Shown: positions 16,264 to 23,740 of the stretch, piece by piece
Position numbering within the stretch: the first letter of the stretch is position 1
Layout: every line of letters begins with the position of its first letter
DNA from: JBCFAY01 sp038562375
GTDB lineage: Bacteria > Bacillota > Clostridia > Christensenellales > CAG-138
Assembly: GCA_038562375.1 (NCBI GenBank)
Contig: JBCFAY010000005.1
Span: 102,740-166,739 of the forward strand
DNA length: 64,000 nucleotides
Reading direction: 5' to 3'
The notes under the pieces: model-generated
Database searches by the model: none
What the model was told of the DNA's origin: nothing
What the model saw: only the letters and a program-made list of their open reading frames with translations
Position numbers and translations under genes: made by a program

Positions 16264-16722
16264 ATGAACTATAGGTTCCTCTCGCGCCTGACGCGCGTGC
16301 TGCTCTACGCGCTGTTCTGCCTGATCGCCGCCGCGCTTGCGGCGCTCCCGTTCGTGCTCCAGCGGCTTTTCACGTTCTTCGGGGACGATTATGCGAACGC
16401 GCCCGGATACGAATGGTTCATCGTCGTCTTTCTGGCGCTGGCGGGTCTGGGCGCGCTCTACATCCTCTTCTCGCTGATCCGCATCTTAAAAACGCTCGAT
16501 CATGATCCGTTTATCGAGAAAAACGCCGCGATGCTCAAGTCCATGGGCATTGTGGCGGAAGGCCTGTGCGTTCTTTTCGCGATCAAGAGCGTCTGGTTTT
16601 TCACGCCCATGACGGTCGCCTGCGCCGTCGTGACGCTGCTGTGCGGCCTGTTCGCCCTCGTGCTTTCGGACGTGTTCGCTTGCGCGATCGCCTATAAGCG
16701 CGAGAACGATCTGACCATTTAA
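16264..16722 (+). CDS. DUF2975 family membrane protein
   Basis: This 152-residue protein has about four predicted membrane segments (LLYALFCLIAAALAALPFVL, WFIVVFLALAGLGALYILF, and two near the C-terminus) and the DUF2975 hallmark LIRILKTLDHDPFIEKNAAMLKSMG. ATG 16264 follows GGAGGTGAAG; the longer frame from 16129 is rejected. Its neighbour is the short YozG-type HTH that almost always follows DUF2975 genes. Function is unknown. Confidence 0.85.
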   Translation: MNYRFLSRLTRVLLYALFCLIAAALAALPFVLQRLFTFFGDDYANAPGYEWFIVVFLALAGLGALYILFSLIRILKTLDHDPFIEKNAAMLKSMGIVAEGLCVLFAIKSVWFFTPMTVACAVVTLLCGLFALVLSDVFACAIAYKRENDLTI

Positions 16723-16732
16723 GGAGGGGGCC

Positions 16733-16981
16733 ATGATTACCGTCAATTTGGATGTGATGATGGCGCGCAGGAAGATGAGCCTGAACACGCTCGCCGCGAG
16801 CACGGGCATCTCCCCTGTGAACCTGTCGATCCTCAAGAATAATAAAGGCAAAGCCGTCCGGTTTTCAACGCTGGACGCGATATGCAATGCGCTTGACTGT
16901 CAGCCGGCTGACATTCTGGAATATGTAAAGGAGGAAGCGCATGGAGTCGAAGCAACCGCCGCAGCGGAATCCGGAATCTGA
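16733..16981 (+). CDS. YozG-like short HTH (XRE) regulator
   Basis: This 82-residue Cro/CI-type protein reads MITVNLDVMMARRKMSLNTL...GISPVNLSILKNNK...FSTLDAICNALDCQPADILEY, the standard short regulator accompanying DUF2975. AAGGAGG precedes the ATG. Its 3' end overlaps the next gene by 41 bp. It probably controls its own operon, perhaps through the upstream ATCGAATTTCGAT palindrome. Confidence 0.88.
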   Translation: MITVNLDVMMARRKMSLNTLAASTGISPVNLSILKNNKGKAVRFSTLDAICNALDCQPADILEYVKEEAHGVEATAAAESGI

Positions 16982-18332
16982 AGGGACGGCCCGGGGAGCG
17001 CGGGCGCAATGGCTTCTCGCGATCGCGCTTCTTATCGGCATCGCGTTCGATCGGCTGATCGTCGACGGCTTTTTGCAGGCGCCGAACCATACGATCTACA
17101 CGCTCTGCTACGGCGGGTTCTGGATGCTGTACCTTGCGCTGTTCACGGCGCTCGCCAGGGACAGGATGCGCAAAAACCGCGAAGCCTGGTTCTTTGCCGC
17201 TGCGTCGGTCCTTCTCGTCGCGCGCGGGCTTCTCTACGCGCAGCATGAACTGCTGCTCATGAACGCGCTTGTTTTGCCGCTTATCCTGATGCTGCACGCG
17301 CTTCTCGTGCGCCATGGCTGCGAGCGCGGACAGGAAGGCAGGCTGATCGCGGGATATCTCGCGGGCTGGTTTGCCTGGCCGTTTTCGGCATTGGGGCGCT
17401 GCGCGAGCGCGGTCGGAACGCTCTTCCAGAAGCGCGGATCAAAAACCGCAAACCAGGCGATTTTGGGGGTGCTGCTCGCGTTCCCGGCGCTGGTCGTGGC
17501 CGGGTATCTCCTTTTGAGCGCGGACGCGGTGTTCTCAAGGCTGATGGCGGATCTGTTTGAGCGGCTGGATCTCTTCGAGATCTTCTGGCATATCCTGGCG
17601 GTGTTCGTTGCGGCGATGCTGTTCTACTCGTTCCTTTACAACGCCGCAATTGTTTCCGGGGAGCGGCCTAAGGCCGAAGAGAAGGAGCGCCCGACGCTCC
17701 CTTCGGTAACGCTCAACGTCGCCCTGTCGCTGGTGCTGGCGCTGTACGCGGTATTCGCATACATACAGTTTACCTACCTTACGGGCCTGAACGGGCTCCC
17801 GGCAGGGCTGACGTATTCGCAGTACGCGCGCAGCGGGTTCGGGCAGCTTTTGTGGGTCTGCGCCATCAACCTCGGACTGTTCGCGCTGTGCCTTAAAGTC
17901 GGCAAATCGTCCGGGACGCTCACGGCGCTGCTTTTCGGGCTGCTGGCGGCGAGCGCCGTGATGCTCGGCTCCGCGCTCATTCGGCTGCTGCTGTACGCCG
18001 ACGCGTACGGGCTCACGGTCGCGCGGCTGTTCAGCCTCTGGCTGATTGCTTTCCTCGCCTTTACGCTGATCGCCTGCGCCGTTAAGCTGATACGCGGCAG
18101 TGTCCCGCTGATCCGGATACTCGCGGCGGCGCTTATGCTGTGGTATCTGACGCTGAATCTTGTCAACGTCGACGGCATCATCGCCGAGAGCGTGCTCGGC
18201 CGCGCCGCGCGCGAAGGGGCGCTGTCACAGCAGGACGCGAACTATGTGCAGCATGTTCTTTCCTCGGACGCGAACGCGGTGCGGGCAAAATACCGCGAGC
18301 TTCTCAAGGCCGCCGCGGACGGGGACATATAG
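16941..18332 (+). CDS. DUF4153/DUF4173-like polytopic membrane protein
   Basis: This 463-residue protein has roughly ten hydrophobic segments and a short soluble C-terminal tail (QDANYVQHVLSSDANAVRAKYRE). The segment order and the LFYSFLYNAAIVSGE, YSQYARSGFGQLLWV and NVDGIIAE stretches match the DUF4153/4173 type of membrane protein. ATG 16941 has AAAGGAGG 6 bases upstream and lies inside the end of the HTH gene, indicating translational coupling. Biochemical role unknown. Confidence 0.78.
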   Translation: MESKQPPQRNPESEGTARGARAQWLLAIALLIGIAFDRLIVDGFLQAPNHTIYTLCYGGFWMLYLALFTALARDRMRKNREAWFFAAASVLLVARGLLYAQHELLLMNALVLPLILMLHALLVRHGCERGQEGRLIAGYLAGWFAWPFSALGRCASAVGTLFQKRGSKTANQAILGVLLAFPALVVAGYLLLSADAVFSRLMADLFERLDLFEIFWHILAVFVAAMLFYSFLYNAAIVSGERPKAEEKERPTLPSVTLNVALSLVLALYAVFAYIQFTYLTGLNGLPAGLTYSQYARSGFGQLLWVCAINLGLFALCLKVGKSSGTLTALLFGLLAASAVMLGSALIRLLLYADAYGLTVARLFSLWLIAFLAFTLIACAVKLIRGSVPLIRILAAALMLWYLTLNLVNVDGIIAESVLGRAAREGALSQQDANYVQHVLSSDANAVRAKYRELLKAAADGDI

Positions 18333-18365
18333 CCTGCGCTTTGGGCAAAGTTTTCCACATCGATG

Positions 18366-18396
18366 GGCGCGCGGCAGCAACGGCCGCGCGCCTTTT
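18366..18396 (+). terminator. Terminator after the DUF4153-like gene
   Basis: A perfect 10-bp stem GGCGCGCGGC / GCCGCGCGCC with a 7-base loop is followed by TTTT. Confidence 0.8.
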
Positions 18397-18493
18397 CCCC
18401 TTGTCCAACAATTGAGGCGTGCGAACGCGCGCTCGATGGCTGTCTGTGAAAAAAAGATGCGATATGGGGCCCAATAGCAATGTTTGTTGTTTC

Positions 18494-18522
18494 TTGTATT
18501 ATGTATGGGTTAATGATACAAT
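18494..18522 (+). promoter_or_regulatory. Promoter and overlapping inverted repeat of the GntR gene
   Basis: TTGTAT (18494-18499) and TACAAT (18517-18522) are 17 bp apart. The same bases form an imperfect inverted repeat (TTGTATTAT...AATGATACAA), so a regulator bound here would cover the whole promoter. Confidence 0.6.
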
Positions 18523-18551
18523 AGGACAAAGGCGATAGAACAGAGGGTATA

Positions 18552-19301
18552 ATGATGGACAATAAGCTTAAAATTACACGCGTGGATAACGCACAGCTTT
18601 CCCATAAGACCAGGGCGGCGCTCATCGAGATTATCCATCAAAACGCGGTGGACGGCAAGCCATTTAAGCTCCCCAACGAGGACGAGCTCTCCCAGCAGCT
18701 CGGGGTAAGCAGGAACGTCCTTCGGGACGCGCTGATGTCGCTCGAGCAGATGGGCATCGTCACCCGCCGGCGGAGCAAGGGAACCATCGCAAACCCTCAG
18801 ATCGTAAATTTCCACGGACGCCTGGACACCGAGCCGGAGCTGTTCCGCACCCTCAAGGAAGTCGGGTATGATGTGCGGGTGGAGACGCAGCGCCTCGGCT
18901 TTGTGTTTGAGAACGATCCGGTATTCGGCAAGGATCAGGATTGCTACCTGAACGTCGAAAAGCTGTTCTTTGCCGACGGCAAGCCCGCGGCCTACTGCGC
19001 GGACCGTATCATCGGCAGCTACGCGAAGCTCGCCAAGGATTCCATCTTTAAGCTCCAGGAGCAGAGCCACTACGAATTCCTGGAGCAGAACTGCCACACG
19101 ACGATGGCGTACACCATGGCCAATCTCGACGCGCGGATCCCCGAACCCTGGATCGCGCAGGTTCTCAAGACCGAGGAAAACGAACCGGTGCTTGTGTTGG
19201 AGGATATCGTATACAACTACGACCATGAGATCGTCGTGCATTCTTTTATCCATTTCCGCCGCGGCGTGATCAACATCAAATTCCTCCGCAAATACTCTTA
19301 A
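18552..19301 (+). CDS. GntR family regulator with UTRA domain
   Basis: This protein of about 249 residues has an N-terminal winged HTH (PFKLPNEDELSQQLGVSRNV, DALMSLEQMGIVTRRRSKGT) and a C-terminal UTRA-type ligand-binding domain (LKTEENEPVLVLEDIVYNYD...SFIHFRRGVINIKFLR), i.e. the HutC subfamily. Two adjacent ATGs (18552, 18555) fit the GAGGG site. It lies 128 bp before the amidohydrolase gene and probably regulates it. Candidate operators are the inverted repeat over its own promoter and the palindromes at 22.47 and 22.75 kb. Confidence 0.88.
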   Translation: MMDNKLKITRVDNAQLSHKTRAALIEIIHQNAVDGKPFKLPNEDELSQQLGVSRNVLRDALMSLEQMGIVTRRRSKGTIANPQIVNFHGRLDTEPELFRTLKEVGYDVRVETQRLGFVFENDPVFGKDQDCYLNVEKLFFADGKPAAYCADRIIGSYAKLAKDSIFKLQEQSHYEFLEQNCHTTMAYTMANLDARIPEPWIAQVLKTEENEPVLVLEDIVYNYDHEIVVHSFIHFRRGVINIKFLRKYS

Positions 19302-19366
19302 AAATCAGCGCGAAGGCGGCTCAAGGGCGGACGCGTCTTTCCGCTTAATTAAGGGCGGCTGCTTTT

Positions 19367-19395
19367 ACGGCAAGCGTTTGCTTGCCGTGCGTTTT
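19367..19395 (+). terminator. Hairpin between GntR and amidohydrolase genes
   Basis: ACGGCAAGC-GTTT-GCTTGCCGT (19367-19388) is followed by GCGTTTT; it is a weak terminator or attenuator. Confidence 0.5.
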
Positions 19396-19429
19396 AGCAA
19401 AATGATAAAGAACCGGAGGCAAGCAAACC

Positions 19430-20839
19430 ATGCTTAAAGCTGATCTTATCGTGACCAACGCCTGTATCGTGACGATGGATAAAAACCGCCGCATACTCGA
19501 CGACGCCGCGCTCGCCGTGGTGGGCGATACGATCGCGGCCGTAGGTGATAGCGATCAAATCCTTCGCGAATTTGAATCCGATCGCGTGATCGACGCGACC
19601 GATAAGGCGCTTTTCCCCGGGTTTATCAACACGCACAGCCATCTCTTCCAGGTGCTGCTCAAGGGCCTGGGCCGCGACAAGCTGCTCTTCGACTGGCTCG
19701 ACAGCTCCGTCCGCCGCGCGCTTTACCGCATCACGCCCGAGCGCGCGAAGGCCGCCGCGCGCGTCGGATGCATGGAAAGCCTGCGCTCCGGCGTCACGAC
19801 GGTGCTCGATTACCAGTATTGCCACGGCTTCCGCGGCGTGGACGACGCGGTGCTCGAGGCGATGGAGGAAACCGGCATACGGGCGCTGCTCGGAAGGGGC
19901 TTCAGCAACGTCAAACCCCTTCCTGACGAGTTCAGGCCCGCGTTCGTGGAGGAGGAAGACGAGTTCTTTTCCGAGATCGAACGGCTGGCAAAAGAGTACC
20001 GCCAGCATCCGAGGCTCGGCATCGCTATCGCGCCGGGCATCATCTGGGACGTGTCGCCCAAGGCGTTCGTCAGGCTGCGCGAGCTGTCGGAGCAATACGG
20101 CCTTATTCTGACCATGCACCTGAACGAATCCATGGACGACGACGAGTACAGCCGCAAGACGTTCGGCATGGACACGGTTCCCTACCTTGAACAGCTGGGC
20201 TTCCTCGGGCCGAACTTCGTCGCGGTGCACTGCGTGAACATGCAGGCGGACGATATCGAGATCCTGAAAAAGCACGACGTCAAGATCTCGCACAACACGG
20301 TCTCCAACATGATCCTCGCCTCGGGCGTCGCGCCCGTGCCGGAATTTATGGGGGCGGGGCTCACGATCGGCCTGGGCATTGACGGCGCGGCAAGCTCCGA
20401 CATGCAGGATATGCTCGAGGTCGTCAAGGCGACGGCGCTGATCCACAAATGCGTTCGGCAGGACGCGTCGATCGTCAATGCCGAGGAGGTCCTGGAGATG
20501 GCGACGCTCGGCGGCGCCGCGTGCATCGGCCGCGCGCACGATCTCGGATCGATCGAGGTCGGCAAGAAGGCGGATTTCTTCCTGTTCAATCCGAAAACGC
20601 CCAAAGCCGTGCCGATGGCCGATCCGATCTCGACGCTCGTGTACTCCTCCTCCGAGGAGAACATCGATACCAGCGTCGTGGGCGGCAGGGTGCTGCTCGA
20701 AAACGGCAGATACCTCCTGGTGGACGAAGCGGCGGCGCTCGACGAGTGCCAGAGGGCGGCCGCGGAAATCCGCGAGGAAACCGGCCTTGGGAATACCCAT
20801 TGGGGCCGGCGCGTGAAGGTCGGACCGTTCAGGAAGTAA
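19430..20839 (+). CDS. Amidohydrolase family protein (TRZ/ATZ, SAH/guanine/cytosine deaminase-like)
   Basis: This 469-residue metal-dependent hydrolase has the TIM-barrel ligands in order: HxH in NTHSHLF (about 66), His in MHLNES (about 228), His in VHCVNM (about 266) and Asp in GIDGAASSD (about 317). The HSH motif followed by Q, and the MHLNES region, place it with the ATZ/TRZ deaminase/chlorohydrolase group rather than dihydroorotases. The substrate is probably an N-heterocycle or aminated ring. Neighbours are a GntR/UTRA regulator and a tautomerase. The molybdenum hydroxylase 17 kb upstream would fit a purine-like pathway, but this is not shown. Confidence 0.87.
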   Translation: MLKADLIVTNACIVTMDKNRRILDDAALAVVGDTIAAVGDSDQILREFESDRVIDATDKALFPGFINTHSHLFQVLLKGLGRDKLLFDWLDSSVRRALYRITPERAKAAARVGCMESLRSGVTTVLDYQYCHGFRGVDDAVLEAMEETGIRALLGRGFSNVKPLPDEFRPAFVEEEDEFFSEIERLAKEYRQHPRLGIAIAPGIIWDVSPKAFVRLRELSEQYGLILTMHLNESMDDDEYSRKTFGMDTVPYLEQLGFLGPNFVAVHCVNMQADDIEILKKHDVKISHNTVSNMILASGVAPVPEFMGAGLTIGLGIDGAASSDMQDMLEVVKATALIHKCVRQDASIVNAEEVLEMATLGGAACIGRAHDLGSIEVGKKADFFLFNPKTPKAVPMADPISTLVYSSSEENIDTSVVGGRVLLENGRYLLVDEAAALDECQRAAAEIREETGLGNTHWGRRVKVGPFRK

Positions 20840-20908
20840 GGAGCAACGGCAAAGCGGATCTGCGCCCTGGCGCGGGATTCGGCCGGATTCAAGCAAAGGA
20901 GCATAAAG

Positions 20909-21118
20909 ATGCCGCACGTCGATATTTCGATGTTCCCCGGCCGCGATCGGGAAACCAAAACCGAGCTGGCCCTGAAAATACGGGATCTTATCGTCGAGGA
21001 GCTCAAGGTGAACGTCAATGTCGTAACCGTCTCCATCGAGGACATCCCCCGGGAGCAATGGTCGGAGCATATGAAGAAATTCAGGGAAGAGGATTTGTTC
21101 GTTAAGCCGGGGTATTGA
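20909..21118 (+). CDS. 4-oxalocrotonate tautomerase family protein
   Basis: This 69-residue protein begins MPHVDISMFPGRDRETKTEL, so Pro1 after Met removal is the catalytic base of the tautomerase superfamily. The C-terminal half keeps VSIEDIPREQWSEH. AAAGGAG precedes the ATG. It lies 69 bp after the amidohydrolase and is likely cotranscribed, suggesting that deamination yields a product needing keto-enol isomerisation. Confidence 0.88.
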   Translation: MPHVDISMFPGRDRETKTELALKIRDLIVEELKVNVNVVTVSIEDIPREQWSEHMKKFREEDLFVKPGY

Positions 21119-21306
21119 CACCGCTTTTCGACATAAAAGAGAATTGCGGGCGCAGCCCGTACGCGGGCTCGGCAATCAAAAGAACCATCCCGCGATGCCG
21201 GGTGTACATGCCCCTGCCCTTACGTCCGAGCGATAAGCGGTACCGGTGCTTTTGCCGATGATACGACATTGACCAATGGAATAATGCAAGCGGATGGAGA
21301 ACCCGC

Positions 21307-21344
21307 AAAAACGGCAAGGCACCGTCCAAAGCGCCTTGCCGTTT
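21307..21344 (-). terminator. Terminator of the RibD-like gene
   Basis: A 12-bp perfect stem (21309-21320 with 21333-21344). On the minus strand it is followed by TTTTT, so it mainly serves the 21398-22360 gene. Confidence 0.75.
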
Positions 21345-21397
21345 CCGTTCCCATACGGCGAAACGGTTTTATGCCTTCCGGCGAGTTTCATCGCCGG

Positions 21398-22360
21398 TCA
21401 ATACCTGAGCTTCTGCCGCGTGAAAATGAAGTTCGAGCGGTGGGCGGCGAGCATGAGTATCTCCGAGTGCGGATGGTCCTTGGTCGTAAACGCGCGGTAG
21501 GTGCCCATGGCCGTCGTTCCGCCAACAAACACCATCGAGTAGTTGATAAACATCTCGTCCATCGCCTTATTTTCGATCAGATGCCACATGTACGAGGGCG
21601 ACTCGATGCACATCTTGCGGATGCCGAGCTTCCGGAGGAGGAAGAGCAGCGCCTTGGAATCGGGCCTTGAGCCCGTGCCCGTGAGAAATACCGGGATCAC
21701 GCCGGGATTCGCCGCGATAAAGCTTTTGATCTCCCCGATGTCCGCCTCTTCCCCCGCGGCGTACGGGCCGAAGCAGCGGTGCGCCTGCTTCATCTCGCGG
21801 TCGAGATAGGCTCCGCCGTCGGGGCCGGTGGCGATCATCGCCTGCACCTGTCCGCTCGTGAAGACCTTGTGCTCAAGCGGGATATCGGTGCCGTCGAAGG
21901 ATACCACGAGATTGATCGGGTAAACAGAGGGCTTGCCCATCACCTGTGTGCGCGCCCGGGAGAGCTCCTCGCAAAAAACGTGCGAGGTGCCGTCGGGCTC
22001 GGCCTGGAGCGTCCTCGCGCCGATCAGGCTGGCGTCCGAATACGCGCGCAGCATGTTCAGCACCCAAAAGTCGGCTTTCCCGCCCTCGGGATCGAGCATG
22101 TTCTTGCCCGCGATCAGCGGCCCCTGGGGGTCGTCGGGGAACGCGATCTTCCCGTCGGAGGAAAGGACGATCGAAGCGAACGTATAAGGCCTGTCCTCCG
22201 GCGGCTCCGGCAGATAAAGCTCGCCGTAGACTTCCTTGACTTTCTTGGGGACGACGTCCTTGGATTCGGCCTTGATTTCAGCGAGCGCATCCTCTTGGCG
22301 CATCAGCATATTGAGCTTGATGTCCTCGGTCGGGAAATGGAACGTGGGCAGCGGCTGCAT
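21398..22360 (-). CDS. RibD C-terminal / dihydrofolate reductase-like family protein
   Basis: This 320-residue protein carries a RibD_C-type reductase fold: PYTFASIVLSSDGKIAF (first strand with the substrate Asp), SDASLIGARTLQAEPDG (NADPH region) and a C-terminal RKMCIESPSYMWHLIENKAMDE...GG stretch. About 60 extra N-terminal residues lack a known domain, and no deaminase domain is present. Such stand-alone proteins are NADPH reductases of often unknown substrates. AAGGAGG lies 7 bases upstream of ATG 22360. It is divergent from the aldolase operon, with a palindrome next to its -10 box. Confidence 0.75.
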   Translation of the reverse strand: MQPLPTFHFPTEDIKLNMLMRQEDALAEIKAESKDVVPKKVKEVYGELYLPEPPEDRPYTFASIVLSSDGKIAFPDDPQGPLIAGKNMLDPEGGKADFWVLNMLRAYSDASLIGARTLQAEPDGTSHVFCEELSRARTQVMGKPSVYPINLVVSFDGTDIPLEHKVFTSGQVQAMIATGPDGGAYLDREMKQAHRCFGPYAAGEEADIGEIKSFIAANPGVIPVFLTGTGSRPDSKALLFLLRKLGIRKMCIESPSYMWHLIENKAMDEMFINYSMVFVGGTTAMGTYRAFTTKDHPHSEILMLAAHRSNFIFTRQKLRY

Positions 22361-22461
22361 GGGAAGACCTCCTTATATACTATTTGTAAATTGATGTGGA
22401 TAAAAAGGCCGATTTTGATTCGCATTGCGCGCGGGGTTTCTTGCCGCGCTGTTTCAGAAGT

Positions 22462-22482
22462 ATTATATCATACCTGGTATGA
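22462..22482 (-). promoter_or_regulatory. -10 box and palindromic operator of the RibD-like gene
   Basis: On the minus strand TATAAT lies at 22467-22462, and directly upstream of it is the perfect palindrome TCATACC-T-GGTATGA (22468-22482), in the -10/-35 spacer. The ATACC-N-GGTAT core resembles operators of GntR-type regulators. The -35 is weak. Confidence 0.6.
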
Positions 22483-22624
22483 AACCGCTTATCAATAATG
22501 CTGTATGTTTTAACAAAAATCCAAAGCGGATACTCCAAAAACTTGTAAGAAATTCCCTAGGATAATACCAGCCGCTTGTTGCGCAGCCGCACAAAAGGTT
22601 TTATACTAAATGGATACAACCGCG

Positions 22625-22666
22625 GGGTTTGCGCTGCTTTTGCGCACAAACCCGTCGTTGAACGGG
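22625..22666 (+). other. Two overlapping hairpins in the long leader of the aldolase operon
   Basis: GGGTTTGCGC...GCGCACAAACCC (about 22625-22652) and ACCCGT-CGTTGA-ACGGGT (22649-22666) share the ACCC bases, so they are mutually exclusive. No riboswitch family is recognised. The 523-bp gap (22361-22883) holds no gene. Confidence 0.35.
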
Positions 22667-22729
22667 TAAATTGGGAAAAGATAAGCATGTAAAATCAAAA
22701 AATCAGTAGCGAAACGCTTGAAAATGCGC

Positions 22730-22761
22730 TACAATAGACAAGGGCGTGTAACCGATTACAC
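22730..22761 (+). promoter_or_regulatory. -10 box and downstream palindrome of the aldolase operon
   Basis: TACAAT (22730-22735) is followed 10 bp later by the perfect palindrome GTGTAA-CCGA-TTACAC (22746-22761). This is where a repressor would overlap the transcription start. No good -35 is visible, as expected of an activated or regulated promoter. Confidence 0.5.
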
Positions 22762-22883
22762 CCCATGCACTGATCAATGTAAAGCAAAACGCCATAATAA
22801 GTCCGCGAAAAGCGCCCAAAAGCGCGCCGGACGAAGCGGGCCTAAAGCAAATCAAATCATTTTATGAAGGGACGGATACAACA

Positions 22884-23678
22884 ATGGGTAAGGCAAAACG
22901 GCTGGCGAGGATTTTCAGGGAAGACGGGAATACGATCATTACGGCGTTCGACCACGGCAGCACGTCCGGTCCGGTGGCGGGGATCGAGAAGATCGACGCG
23001 CCGCTCAAGCAGGTCATCGACGCAGGCACCGACGCGGTGATCGTCAACATCGGCGTTGCGAAGAAATACGAAACGATACTCGGCCGCACGGGCGTGATCG
23101 TGCGCATGGACTTCCCGTGCACGGAATACGCGCGCGAGGTGCACGACAGCGACGTTTACCTCGAGGTCGAGGAAGCGGTGCGCGTGGGCGCGGACGCGGT
23201 GATCTTTTCGAGCGGTCCCGACGTCATGGGGCACGATCCTTCCCTGGAGCGCGCGATGCTCAAGATCATCACGAAGCTCGGCCGCGAGTGCGAGCGCTTC
23301 GGTATGCCTCTGGTCGCCGAGATGTATCCCGGCGGATGGAATCCCCCGGCGGAAGCGATCAATATCGAGAGCCTGAAGCTGGCGGCGCGGTTTGCGGCGG
23401 AGTGGGGCGCGGATATGCTCAAGATGCCGTACCGGCCGGGCTATGAGGAGGTTATCGAGGGAACATGGCTGCCGGTGGTCGTGCTCGGCGGCGCCAAGAC
23501 CAACTCCGAGGAGCAGTTCTTCAAGAACGTCGACGACGCGATGAAGGCGGGCGCCAGGGGCGTCGCGATCGGCCGCAACATCTGGGGGCATGCGCATCCC
23601 GACCGCGTTGTGAAGCTTTTGAGCGGTTTGATCCACGAGGGGAAGTCGCTCGACGAAGCGATGGCGCGCCTGAAATAA
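22884..23678 (+). CDS. Class I aldolase of the DhnA/DeoC-FbaB family
   Basis: This 264-residue TIM-barrel aldolase has AFDHGSTSGP near the N-terminus, the Schiff-base Lys180 in GADMLKMPYRPG, and the phosphate-binding GARGVAIGRNIWGH near the C-terminus. It belongs to the group holding archaeal-type class I fructose-bisphosphate aldolase, LsrF and ADH synthase. It probably cleaves a phosphorylated sugar or deoxysugar made by the FGGY kinase encoded next. GAAGGGA lies upstream of ATG 22884. Exact substrate unknown. Confidence 0.85.
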   Translation: MGKAKRLARIFREDGNTIITAFDHGSTSGPVAGIEKIDAPLKQVIDAGTDAVIVNIGVAKKYETILGRTGVIVRMDFPCTEYAREVHDSDVYLEVEEAVRVGADAVIFSSGPDVMGHDPSLERAMLKIITKLGRECERFGMPLVAEMYPGGWNPPAEAINIESLKLAARFAAEWGADMLKMPYRPGYEEVIEGTWLPVVVLGGAKTNSEEQFFKNVDDAMKAGARGVAIGRNIWGHAHPDRVVKLLSGLIHEGKSLDEAMARLK

Positions 23679-23740
23679 ATAAGCTGTAAGCTACCGCTGA
23701 TTTGAAGCCAAGTTGGAATGGAAAGTACGGTGTAAGAAGG

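Noticed and set aside
19394..21175. 593-aa antisense frame over the amidohydrolase gene
   Set aside because: No RBS or family motif; the opposite strand encodes an amidohydrolase with all metal ligands.
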